A stretch of DNA of 41,214 bases, taken from positions 1 to 41,214 of the forward strand of contig JAAYYU010000231.1 of assembly GCA_012515235.1 (NCBI GenBank). Direction: 5' to 3'. Both the position numbers and the translations under genes were made by a program. The notes beneath the pieces were generated by a model. It saw only the letters and a program-made list of their open reading frames with translations. It was not told the origin of the DNA and did not search any database. This stretch comes from Candidatus Anammoximicrobium sp. (GTDB lineage Bacteria; Planctomycetota; Planctomycetia; Pirellulales; Pirellulaceae). The first letter of the stretch is position 1, and each line of letters begins with the position of its first letter. This document shows positions 32,841 to 40,540 of this stretch, in pieces.

Positions 32841-34529
32841 ATGTCGACGTTGCTTCCCGCACTGGTCCTGCTGCCGCTGGCGACTGCCGTCGTGGTGATG
32901 GTGTTGCGCAGCGCCGGCGCTGCGCGTTGGATCAGCCTGTTGGGTTCGCTGGCGACCCTGGTCATCTCCCTGGTGCTGGCGGCCCAGTTCGCCTCGTTGC
33001 GTCCCGTCAGCGATTCGGTGGGCGGGCCCGTGCGGCCGCGCGTCGAGTTCCGGCACACCTGGCTGACGTTTTCCTGGGCCGACGCCCGGACCCACGAGGC
33101 TTCCGCCGCCGGCTTGCCGGCGGGCCTCGCGGACAGCGGCCGGCAGGTGCGTTTGGAGTTTTTCCTGGGCCTGGACGGCATCAGCCTGCTGCTGGTCCTC
33201 TTGACTGCCTTGCTGCTGGTCTCGGCGGTGCTCGTCTCTTGGGAATCAATCCGCGTCCAAGCCTGCGAGTTCTACGCCTGTCTGCTGGTGTTGGAGGCCG
33301 GGCTGATCGGCGCGTTCTGCGCGTTCGACTTGCTGCTGTTTTATGTCTTCTTCGAAGTCACCCTGATTCCGCTGTTCTTTTTGATCGGCATCTGGGGCGG
33401 TCCCCAGCGGCAATACGCGGCGTACAAGTTTTTCTTGTACACCCTGGCCGGCAGCGTGTTGACGCTCGTGGGTTTGATCGCGCTGGTGCTGGCCGTGTTG
33501 AGCCGGCCCGGAGCGTCCTGCACGCCGTTTGCCATCCCGGAACTGGCGCGGCAGTTGAGTGGCGAAGGGGCCTTGCCGCTGCACCTGCAATGCGGGATCT
33601 TCCTGGGCCTGTCGGCCGGCTTTATGATCAAGGTGCCCCTGTTCCCGTTCCACACCTGGCTGCCGCTGGCGCATACGGAGGCGCCGACGGCCGGCTCGGT
33701 GATCCTGGCTGGCGTCCTCCTCAAACTGGGCACGTACGGCTTTTTGCGGCTGTGCCTGCCGCTGCTGCCTGACGCCACGCTGGTCCTGGGCGTTCCGCTG
33801 ATCGCCACGCTGGCGGTCATCGGCATCGTCTACGGAGCGTTCTGCTCGCTGGCTCAGCAGGACATCAAAAAGCTGGTCGCGTACAGCAGCGTCAGCCATC
33901 TGGGCTTCTGCATGTTGGGCATGTTCGCGTTGAACGCCGAGGGGATCAGCGGCAGCGTGCTGCAGATGGTCAACCACGGGCTGTCGACCGGAGCCTTGTT
34001 TTTGTTGGTGGGGATGATCTACGACCGCTATCACACGCGGATGATGCCGGACCTGGGCGGACTCGCGGCGAGGCTGCCGCTGTTGGCCTGCGGAATGGTG
34101 TTCATCTGCCTGTCGAGCGTGGGCTTGCCGGGACTGAATGGGTTCGTCGGCGAAGTGCTGTCGCTGATCGGCATGTTCAAGTTCAATGCGGCTTACGCGG
34201 TGGTCGGCACGACGGGGATCATCCTGGGGGCCTGGTACTTGTTGTCGATGTTGCAGCGATCGTTCTTTGGTCCGCTCAAAGAGCCCGACGTGCAGGGCCG
34301 GCCGGTCACCGATCTGAACGGCCGCGAGTTGGCGGCCCTGCTGCCGCTCGTGGCCTTGTGCCTGTGGATTGGGGTGTATCCCAAGCCCGTGCTGGACGTG
34401 ATTCGCCCGGACGTGCAGGCGGTGGCGCGGATCTATGAGAAACAGACGGGGCGGCCAGAAGTCGAGCCGCGCATGAGCGACACGGTGATTACGGACGGTT
34501 GGAAGATTGCAGATTCGGAGAAGCAGTAG
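32841..34529 (+). CDS. nuoM: NADH-quinone oxidoreductase subunit M
   Basis: The 562-aa antiporter-like proton-pumping subunit includes LLLFYVFFEVTLIPLFFLIG (conserved Glu), MIKVPLFPFHTWLPLAHTEA (conserved Lys) and LVAYSSVSHLGFCMLGMFAL. An extra soluble stretch of about 60 residues near the N-terminus (residues 55-105) is longer than usual. The start ATG at 32841 follows GGAGTGATTGG. The stop overlaps the nuoN GTG by one base. Confidence 0.97.
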   Translation: MSTLLPALVLLPLATAVVVMVLRSAGAARWISLLGSLATLVISLVLAAQFASLRPVSDSVGGPVRPRVEFRHTWLTFSWADARTHEASAAGLPAGLADSGRQVRLEFFLGLDGISLLLVLLTALLLVSAVLVSWESIRVQACEFYACLLVLEAGLIGAFCAFDLLLFYVFFEVTLIPLFFLIGIWGGPQRQYAAYKFFLYTLAGSVLTLVGLIALVLAVLSRPGASCTPFAIPELARQLSGEGALPLHLQCGIFLGLSAGFMIKVPLFPFHTWLPLAHTEAPTAGSVILAGVLLKLGTYGFLRLCLPLLPDATLVLGVPLIATLAVIGIVYGAFCSLAQQDIKKLVAYSSVSHLGFCMLGMFALNAEGISGSVLQMVNHGLSTGALFLLVGMIYDRYHTRMMPDLGGLAARLPLLACGMVFICLSSVGLPGLNGFVGEVLSLIGMFKFNAAYAVVGTTGIILGAWYLLSMLQRSFFGPLKEPDVQGRPVTDLNGRELAALLPLVALCLWIGVYPKPVLDVIRPDVQAVARIYEKQTGRPEVEPRMSDTVITDGWKIADSEKQ

Positions 34530-36055
34530 TGGACCAGGCGGTCAAAAGTATCATCGACGGCTTTGGCCACGTGCTCCCGGAAGTGGTGCTGGTGGCAGCG
34601 GCTTGCACTCTGTTGCTGCTGGCCCCGTTCCAGAAATCGGCGGCGGGTCCGATCTCGCCCGGTACGCGGCACAGCTGCGGCCTGCTGTCGCTGTTGGCCT
34701 TGGGCTTCGCCGCCTGGCTCTGGCTGCAGGGTCCGCCGCTGGAGCCGGCTGACGGGCTGTGGTCAGGCCCGTTCCGCGGGGACCCGTTGGCGTGGTTCGT
34801 GCGCGGGCTCTCGCTGATCACCGGCGGGTTGCTGGTGCTGATCAGTTGGAAGCAATTTGCGGCCGAGGAGACGGGCGAGTCGCACGCCTGCCTGCTGCTG
34901 ATGCTGGCCGGAGTGAACTTGACCGCCGCGGCCAACGACCTGGTCGGCCTGTTCCTGGCCCTGGAACTGGTCAGCATCCCGACCTACATCCTGCTGTATC
35001 TGTTGTGCCGCACGAGCGCCGGCCAAGAGGCGACGCTGAAGTATTTCCTGCTTAGCATTTTTTCGTCCGCGGTGCTGCTGTACGGATTCAGCTTCCTGTA
35101 CGGGGCGGCGGGGACGACCAGTCTGGAAGCGATTCGCCAGGGGCTGGTCAAGTCGGCGGCCACGCCGTTGCCGGTGATCCTGGCGGTGGCCCTGATTGCC
35201 GTGGTGGTGGGCGCTGGATTCCGCGTCACCGCGGTGCCGTTCCACTTCTATGCCCCGGACGTATTCCAAGGCACGCACACCGCCGGTGCGGCCGTGCTGT
35301 CGATCGTGCCCAAGCTCGCCGGCTTCACCGTGCTGCTGCGGTTGATTGCCGTCTTGCCGGCGCCGGACTCGGCGTGGGGGCCAGCCGCCACCCTGTCAGA
35401 AGTCCTCACGCCGGCGCTGTGGTGGCTGGCCGTAATCACGATGTGCGTCGGCAACGTCCTGGCGCTGTGGCAGAAGAACGTGCGCCGCATGCTGGCCTAT
35501 TCCAGCATTGCCCACGGCGGCTACATGCTGGTCGGGTTGACGATTGCCCAGTCTCGTGGCGGTCTTGCTGGCGGCGTCGAATCGTTGTTGTTCTACCTGG
35601 CCGTGTACGGATTCATGACCGTCGGCGCATTCGCCGTGCTCACGGCAATCAGCGGCCGCGACAGGCAGGTGGACGATCTGGACGAACTGGCAGGGTTGAG
35701 CCGGATTCGTCCCGGCGCGGCGTTGTTGTTGGCCGTTTTTCTGTTCAGCCTGACGGGCTTGCCGCCCACGGCGGGCTTCTTTGCCAAGTTCAACTTGCTG
35801 GTCGCCGCCTGGTCGGCCGGCACCGCCGCTTCGCAGGCCATCGCCGTGATCATGGCCCTCAATGCAGCGATCGGAGCCGGATACTATCTGCGGATTGCCG
35901 CGGCTATATACTTGCGTCCGGCATCCGCGGAACCTGCGGTTCGCGCGGTCGATTTGCCGGCCCTGTCCGCCGGCCTGCTGTGTGCCATCGCCACGCTATT
36001 CTTGTTCTTCGCTCCCCAGTGGCTCTGGGACCTGGTCGCGCGGATTGCAGCCTGA
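34529..36055 (+). CDS. nuoN: NADH-quinone oxidoreductase subunit N
   Basis: The 508-aa antiporter-like proton-pumping subunit contains VGLFLALELVSIPTYILLYL (conserved Glu), VPFHFYAPDVFQGTHTAGAA and MLAYSSIAHGGYMLVGLTIA. The start is GTG 34529, formed within TAGTG at the nuoM stop and preceded by GGAGAAG. It is the last gene of the operon, completing the 14-subunit set. No canonical terminator follows; a GGCAGG palindrome lies 78 nt after the stop. Confidence 0.97.
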   Translation: MDQAVKSIIDGFGHVLPEVVLVAAACTLLLLAPFQKSAAGPISPGTRHSCGLLSLLALGFAAWLWLQGPPLEPADGLWSGPFRGDPLAWFVRGLSLITGGLLVLISWKQFAAEETGESHACLLLMLAGVNLTAAANDLVGLFLALELVSIPTYILLYLLCRTSAGQEATLKYFLLSIFSSAVLLYGFSFLYGAAGTTSLEAIRQGLVKSAATPLPVILAVALIAVVVGAGFRVTAVPFHFYAPDVFQGTHTAGAAVLSIVPKLAGFTVLLRLIAVLPAPDSAWGPAATLSEVLTPALWWLAVITMCVGNVLALWQKNVRRMLAYSSIAHGGYMLVGLTIAQSRGGLAGGVESLLFYLAVYGFMTVGAFAVLTAISGRDRQVDDLDELAGLSRIRPGAALLLAVFLFSLTGLPPTAGFFAKFNLLVAAWSAGTAASQAIAVIMALNAAIGAGYYLRIAAAIYLRPASAEPAVRAVDLPALSAGLLCAIATLFLFFAPQWLWDLVARIAA

Positions 36056-36132
36056 AGGAACTGCCCCGTCGCGGGATCGTCTGCGTTCCGCACGCTCGCG
36101 CCACCGTCAACCGCGACAAAACCGTTGGCCGC

Positions 36133-36150
36133 GGCAGGTCTTAGCCTGCC
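36133..36150. repeat. GGCAGG palindrome downstream of nuoN
   Basis: GGCAGG-N6-CCTGCC lies between nuoN and the convergent ThuA gene. The flanks GC and CGC can extend the stem with one bulge. It is the third GGCAGG-type element and may act as a bidirectional 3'-end structure, although no T-run was seen. Confidence 0.6.
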
Positions 36151-36166
36151 CGCACCGTCAGTTGTC

Positions 36167-37111
36167 CTAGCGGCGCGGGGTGTCGTCGCATTTCAGATCG
36201 CCGCTGGCGTATTGCGTGCCGTCCAGCAGAAACCGCAAGAGCGTGGGACTGGTATAGCTTTCGGGGAAGTGACTGGGCGAGCAGTAGAACACCCGCCCCT
36301 GGCCGTACGGCTTGATCCAGGCCACGTAGCGGACCATTTTCCCCGCCTCTCCCTTGGGATCGCGGAGTCCCTGGGTGTCCATGAAAAGCAGCGGCCGGAA
36401 TTCCATGCGTTCGTACGGACCATGGAAACAATACGGCTCGTCGCGGTGAATGAACGGTTCCTTGCCTTGAAAGGCGGCGACCAGCGGATGGCTGGCGTCG
36501 ACCGTGCGGACCGTGACTTCCTGGTTCGGCGGATGATAAAAGAACGCCCCCCCAACCATGCCCGTGAATTCCTTCGAGTTATTCAGCATCGTCGGCGCGC
36601 CGTGAATCACGACGAGTCCTTTGCCGCCGCCGACAAAGGCCAGCAGCGACTGCTCCAATGCGTTGGCTTTCTTTTCTCGCTCTGCCGGCGTCAGGCCCTG
36701 GTACTTGGAGTCCGTTTCCAGGACGTCCAGCAATAAGTGGCGGCGTGGACCCTTGGAGCAGTTGTTGTTGAGAACCAGCACGTCGTACGCGTTCAGACTC
36801 TCGGACGCCAGCGACTCGATGTCCACGCTGACGGTGGTGTCGAAGGAGCCGGACTTGGCGCCGAGGATCTGAAAGACGCGATCGACGTGCGGAATGACCT
36901 TGTGGTCGTAGCCTGTGAATCGAGAAAAGACCAGCAGCTTGCGTTTGGCGGCCTGGACCGTCGGCTTGGCCGGGGCGGCCGCTCGGACCACGCCTTCCCA
37001 CTCCGGCGCAGGCGGCACGATCTTCTGATCCGGTTCCGGAATCCGTTCGGCGGCGCCGACCGCCGCCGTGATCAACCAGAGTGCAAACGTCCAAGGCAGG
37101 TGCTTTAACAC
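36167..37111 (-). CDS. Secreted ThuA-domain protein
   Basis: The 314-aa protein starts at GTG 37111, since this gives a proper signal peptide (LPWTFALWLITAAVGAAE) and GGGAGA lies upstream; longer frames upstream are not protein-like. The mature part has the ThuA fold, a class I glutamine amidotransferase-like domain: KLLVFSRFTGYDHKVIPHV, YDVLVLNNN, LLAFVGGGKGLVVIHGAPT, and the late VRYVAWIKPYGQGRVFYCSP. ThuA was named from trehalose utilisation in rhizobia; planctomycetes have many exported copies, probably in carbohydrate metabolism. The substrate is unknown. It is convergent with nuoN. Confidence 0.88.
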   Translation of the reverse strand: MLKHLPWTFALWLITAAVGAAERIPEPDQKIVPPAPEWEGVVRAAAPAKPTVQAAKRKLLVFSRFTGYDHKVIPHVDRVFQILGAKSGSFDTTVSVDIESLASESLNAYDVLVLNNNCSKGPRRHLLLDVLETDSKYQGLTPAEREKKANALEQSLLAFVGGGKGLVVIHGAPTMLNNSKEFTGMVGGAFFYHPPNQEVTVRTVDASHPLVAAFQGKEPFIHRDEPYCFHGPYERMEFRPLLFMDTQGLRDPKGEAGKMVRYVAWIKPYGQGRVFYCSPSHFPESYTSPTLLRFLLDGTQYASGDLKCDDTPRR

Positions 37112-37672
37112 GGAGGTTCTCCCAACTGCAAGGGTAAAATACGGGATGCCCTGTCCCCTGGTCTTCGGTGCATGGGCATCGTTCCGTTCGCTCCAAGTCG
37201 ATCGAGGGAACGGGAACTTGCCTCGATTATCGTGCTCCGACCCGAGTTGATCAAGAACGTCATTGTGGTTACGGCTATCAGCGATCGCGTTCAAGGTCGA
37301 CGAACCACGCAGCTTCGACGGACAAGAACGGCTCGCCGACGACAAACCCAATCAGGCTTGTCGAGGGAGGCGTGGAGGCGAAAGTCACCGGTTTTGCTCG
37401 AGAATCGCCGGATTCCCAGCGATTGCTGTGCGCACCCTCACTTGCCGTGGGGACGTTTCGGCAGACTGCCAATACGTCAGCAGGAGTTCGTTGATCTGGA
37501 CCAGGGTCTGCTGCTGCCTCCGTGACCACGACACTTGGGTACGCGAAGACTCATGGACAGTGCTCCTTTGGATCGGAGGGGTAGCACTACCCCATTTCTT
37601 TTGATCTTTAGGCCGCACTGCTCGCCGCGGGCAGGCACGCTAAGTCTGGCGTTCGGCGGAATTTGCGTTCAG
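37112..37672. other. Gene-poor region between the ThuA gene and tRNA-Arg
   Basis: In 561 nt I see no convincing gene; short frames here lack ribosome sites and family features. It must contain the ThuA promoter, for which no good consensus was recognised. One clear structure is GGGGTAG-CA-CTACCCC at 37578-37593, listed separately. Confidence 0.5.
37578..37593. promoter_or_regulatory. Perfect 16-nt palindrome
   Basis: GGGGTAG-CA-CTACCCC has perfect 7-bp arms, 80 nt beyond the 3' end of tRNA-Arg. On the plus strand it is followed by a T-rich stretch (ATTTCTTTTGATCTTT), as in an intrinsic terminator, but no plus-strand gene precedes it. It may instead be an operator or relate to the tRNA 3' end. 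Confidence 0.45.
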
Positions 37673-37746
<74 letters not shown>

Positions 37747-37749
37747 TTT

Positions 37750-37771
37750 ACACGGTGTTTTACCGTGTTTT
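37750..37771 (+). terminator. Terminator-like hairpin between tRNA-Arg and the integrase
   Basis: ACACGGT-GTTTT-ACCGTGT followed by TTTT is a textbook intrinsic terminator shape on the plus strand, with perfect 7-bp arms. It lies only 4 nt from the tRNA 5' end. It might block read-through into the integrase or be the crossover site of the recombinase. Confidence 0.5.
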
Positions 37772-37803
37772 CTTGCTGTTTTCGACTTTCTTGGTTTCGG
37801 GCA

Positions 37804-37893
37804 TTGACACTTGTTTTGACACTTGCTACCCTATCTTACAGAAAGTGACACCCGGACGCTTGCGACGCCGGGTGCCTGACACTCACCTGACAC
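37804..37893. promoter_or_regulatory. Five TGACAC repeats upstream of the integrase
   Basis: TGACAC starts at 37805, 37816, 37846, 37877 and 37888, with steps of 11, 30, 31 and 11 nt. The first two are in identical TTGACACTTG decamers. Between copies 3 and 4 lies CACCCGG-N12-CCGGGTG (37849-37874). These are likely integrase arm-type sites or repressor sites. TTGACA at 37804 could also be a -35 with TACCCT (37827-37832) as -10. Confidence 0.6.
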
Positions 37894-37916
37894 CTGTTGA
37901 AGCGGAGGTAAGTATC

Positions 37917-39095
37917 ATGTCCAAGCAGTCTACTCCATCGGCCCGTGACCCGCAAGCGTCCAGTGAATCCACCTGGGAAAAACCCTACGCGGATTTCCCG
38001 TTGAGCTTTCACCCGCACAGCAAGCGATTCTACAAGGTCATCCGGGGCAAACGTCACTACTTCGGGTATCTGCGGGACGGCTGGCAAGCCGCCCTGGAGA
38101 AGTACCAAGGACAGCGCGACGATCTTTTCGCGGGGCGGACACCGCGAACCACAACCGACGGCCTGACGATCAAGGACTTGTGCAATCGGTTCCTGACGGC
38201 CAAGCAGGATCTTGTGGACAACGGGGAGCTTTCGCCGCGGACGTTTCGGGACAACAAGGATACCACCGACGTTATCGTGGAAGCGTTCGGGAAGACGCGG
38301 CTGGTATCCGATCTTGCGGCCGACGATTTCGAGGGGCTGCGGCGACGCATCGCGAAGACGCTGGGGCCGGTTGCGCTGGGCAACACAATCCAGCGAGTTC
38401 GTGGCGTCTTCAAGTACGCTTTCGAGACGGGACTGATCGCGGCGCCCGTTCGGTTTGGTCCGCAGTTCAAGCGGCCAAAGGCCAAGGTCATGCGAGCCGA
38501 GCGGCACAAGAACGGCAAGAAGATGTTCGACGCCGGGGAGATCCGGCGCATGCTGGACGCGGCCGGGCCACAACTGCGGGCCATGATCTTGCTGGGCATC
38601 AACTGCGGGTTCGGCAACAACGACTGCGGCACCCTGCCGATATCGGCACTGGACCTGGAAGGCGGCTGGCACAACTACGCGAGACCGAAGACGGCCATCG
38701 CGCGGCGGTGTCCGCTGTGGCCTGAGACGGTGGCAGCGCTGCGGGAAGTCATCGCGTCCAGACCAACGCCAAAGGACGCGGCCGACAAGGGGCTGGTCTT
38801 CATCACCAAGTACGGCAAGAGCTGGCACAAGGACACGCCGGACAATCCGATCAGCAAGGAAATGCGAAAGCTGCTGGACGAGCTTGGCATCCAACGCAAG
38901 GGCACGGGGTTCTACGCACTGCGGCACATGACGGAAACGATCGGCGGGGAAGCGAAAGACCAAGTGGCGTTGAACCACATCATGGGTCACGCCGATCCGT
39001 CAATGGCGGCGGTGTACCGGGAAGAGATCGGCGACGATCGGCTGCGGGCGGTTGTAGAACATGTGCGGAAGTGGCTGTTCCCGACTGTACCGTAA
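37917..39095 (+). CDS. Tyrosine recombinase/integrase with atypical catalytic box I
   Basis: The 392-aa protein starts at ATG 37917, 9 nt after GGAGG. The N-terminal part (about 20-170) binds DNA. The catalytic part carries a Lys in ARPKTAIARRCPLW, then FYALRH (Arg near 336), GHA with His 22 residues later and VYREEI with Tyr a further 9 residues on, the same spacing as in lambda integrase. Two canonical residues differ. Box I reads GINCGFGNNDCGTLP with no arginine, and the usual His three residues before the box II Arg is Tyr. It lies beside tRNA-Arg and heads the element. I associate this box I form with planctomycete integrases. Confidence 0.9.
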   Translation: MSKQSTPSARDPQASSESTWEKPYADFPLSFHPHSKRFYKVIRGKRHYFGYLRDGWQAALEKYQGQRDDLFAGRTPRTTTDGLTIKDLCNRFLTAKQDLVDNGELSPRTFRDNKDTTDVIVEAFGKTRLVSDLAADDFEGLRRRIAKTLGPVALGNTIQRVRGVFKYAFETGLIAAPVRFGPQFKRPKAKVMRAERHKNGKKMFDAGEIRRMLDAAGPQLRAMILLGINCGFGNNDCGTLPISALDLEGGWHNYARPKTAIARRCPLWPETVAALREVIASRPTPKDAADKGLVFITKYGKSWHKDTPDNPISKEMRKLLDELGIQRKGTGFYALRHMTETIGGEAKDQVALNHIMGHADPSMAAVYREEIGDDRLRAVVEHVRKWLFPTVP

Positions 39096-39132
39096 ATGGT
39101 AGGTTCGGGTGGGCAATATACCGGAAACGGTA
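39088..39132. repeat. Two related short hairpins after the integrase
   Basis: TACC-GTAAAT-GGTA (39088-39101, overlapping the integrase stop region) and TACCG-GAAA-CGGTA (39119-39132) start 31 nt apart. As direct repeats, TACCGTAAATGGTAG and TACCGGAAACGGTAG match at 13 of 15 positions. They could be binding sites for the excisionase-like protein encoded downstream. Confidence 0.5.
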
Positions 39133-39172
39133 GCGGTCCACTAGGGAGTTAGGCCGTCCTACTACTTCGGAA

Positions 39173-39223
39173 TAGACACATGTTTTGCCCTGCGTATATT
39201 TAACAGCGTTACACAATCGCTGT
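39173..39223 (+). promoter_or_regulatory. Promoter and operator-like palindrome of the regulator operon
   Basis: TAGACA (39173-39178) and TATATT (39195-39200) are 16 nt apart, each five of six to consensus. Just downstream, ACAGCG-N9-CGCTGT (39203-39223) spans the expected transcription start. The following gene encodes a MerR-like protein, so autoregulation is likely. CGGAGGG precedes its ATG. Confidence 0.6.
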
Positions 39224-39245
39224 CACAAATACGGAGGGCGACAAA

Positions 39246-39707
39246 ATGCGTGAGCTACTGTCTACCGGCGAAGTCTGCCGGGTTCTGGGAGTCGGGCCAG
39301 CGGTCATCTGCCGCTGGCTCGAGCTGGGGATCATCCGGCCTGCCCGACGCGGCCACGGCAAGGGCAACCAGCATATCTACTCCCTGCGTGACGTGCTGGC
39401 CATCGCCCTGGCCCGTGACCTACGGCGGCGGGGTTTCTCGCTGCGGCAGGCGGGCGGGGTCTGTGAGTCGCTGCTGAACAAGCCGCTGGATGCCATCCGG
39501 GCGGACATCGCGGCCGGGCGGCGGTATCTGATCACGGCGAGCGAGTCTGTCCCGCCTGTGCTTGCGTCCCGCGAGTCGGTTGACGACGCCGATCTACTGG
39601 CCTGCCACCTGAAGGGCCTGCCCCTGGCAGTTATCGACGTTGGGGGCGTCTTGCGACGGATCGAGGAAGCCGTCAAGGCGGACGTTGCCGCAGAGGTGAC
39701 GGTATGA
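39246..39707 (+). CDS. MerR-like helix-turn-helix regulator
   Basis: The 153-aa protein has an N-terminal winged HTH of MerR type: LLSTGEVCRVLGVGPAVICRW, then GIIRPARRGHGKGNQHIYSL and the helix DVLAIALARDLRRRGFSLRQ. It has no Cys cluster or other recognisable sensor; the C-terminal half is helical. GGAGGG lies 7 nt upstream of the ATG. The stop overlaps the next start as ATGA, so the two HTH genes are translated together. It is likely the element's switch between integrated and mobile states. Confidence 0.82.
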   Translation: MRELLSTGEVCRVLGVGPAVICRWLELGIIRPARRGHGKGNQHIYSLRDVLAIALARDLRRRGFSLRQAGGVCESLLNKPLDAIRADIAAGRRYLITASESVPPVLASRESVDDADLLACHLKGLPLAVIDVGGVLRRIEEAVKADVAAEVTV

Positions 39708-39967
39708 GCCGGGACCGGGAGTATCTGAGTGCTGCCGACGTTGCCGAGCGGTTGGGGTTCGCGAGTGCCGAGTCGATCTACAGTTTGATCCGATCCGGCG
39801 AGCTGGCGGCGATAGACACGGGCGCCGGGCGCCGGGTCAAGCCCCGATGGGTAATCCGGGCGAGCGACTTGGAGCGGTTCCTGTTGTCGCGTTCGACGCG
39901 GCCGGCGGCACCGGCGACGCCAACGAGACGGCCACGGCGGCCGGAGCGGGTCATCGAGTTCTATTGA
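39704..39967 (+). CDS. Excisionase-like HTH protein
   Basis: The 87-aa protein has an HTH_17-type domain: EYLSAADVAERLGFASAESI followed by SLIRSGELAAIDTGAGRRV and IRASDLERFLLSR, the standard pattern of small excisionases and element regulators. A basic Pro/Arg tail (TRRPRRPERVIEFY) may add DNA contacts. The start is fused to the upstream stop (ATGA). Given the integrase in the same element, a role in directing excision is the most likely reading. Confidence 0.82.
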   Translation: MSRDREYLSAADVAERLGFASAESIYSLIRSGELAAIDTGAGRRVKPRWVIRASDLERFLLSRSTRPAAPATPTRRPRRPERVIEFY

Positions 39968-39979
39968 GCAGGCGACGCC

Positions 39980-40540
39980 ATGCTGACGCCGGAACAGATC
40001 ACCGCAATCATCGACACGCGCGAGCAGGCGCCGCTGCACCTGGCGCCGCTGGCCACGGTGACGGCGACGCTGAGCAGCGGCGACTACAGCGTCAAGGGCC
40101 TGGAGCATGTTGTTGCCATCGAGCGGAAAAGCCTGCCGGACCTGTTGGCCTGTTGCGGCCGGGAACGGGAGCGATTCGAGCGGGAGGTGCAACGACTGCT
40201 GGCCTATCCCGTCCGGGCGCTGATCGTAGAGGCGACATGGGCCGACATTGAGCAGGGCGGCTGGAGATCCGAGATCACGCCGCAAGCCGCGCTGGGCAGT
40301 CTGCTGGGCTGGATGGCGGCCGGGCTGCCGGTTGTGATGGCTGGGGACCACGAGCGGGCCGGGCGGTACGCGGCACGGCTGCTGTTCACCGCGGCAAGGC
40401 GACGGTGGCGAGAAAATCGAGAGTTGATCGTAAACGAAAAAAGCCGCCGGGGTCGTCAATCCCAGCGGCCGGAAGACGGTGTTAAGCCGTCCAGCAGTTC
40501 GCCCCCTGGATCGTCCCTCCAAGAGGTTCATCATGGATAA
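39980..40540 (+). CDS. ERCC4-domain nuclease
   Basis: The 186-aa protein has an XPF/ERCC4-type fold: IIDTREQAPLHL with the metal-binding Asp, then SSGDYSVKGLE, and VVAIERKSLPDLLACCGRER containing the E-R-K-x3-D active-site motif. The core ends around residue 150. A low-complexity Ser/Pro tail follows, whose DNA includes a hairpin (GCCGC at 40443 with GCGGC at 40465). Such stand-alone nucleases occur in phages and integrative elements and cut branched DNA. It begins 12 nt after the HTH gene, and its last codons overlap the primase start. Confidence 0.85.
   Translation: MLTPEQITAIIDTREQAPLHLAPLATVTATLSSGDYSVKGLEHVVAIERKSLPDLLACCGRERERFEREVQRLLAYPVRALIVEATWADIEQGGWRSEITPQAALGSLLGWMAAGLPVVMAGDHERAGRYAARLLFTAARRRWRENRELIVNEKSRRGRQSQRPEDGVKPSSSSPPGSSLQEVHHG

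Noticed and set aside
37112..37672. Short frames left of tRNA-Arg as a decayed transposase or gene
   Set aside because: No recognisable motif, start signal or consistent codon pattern was found.
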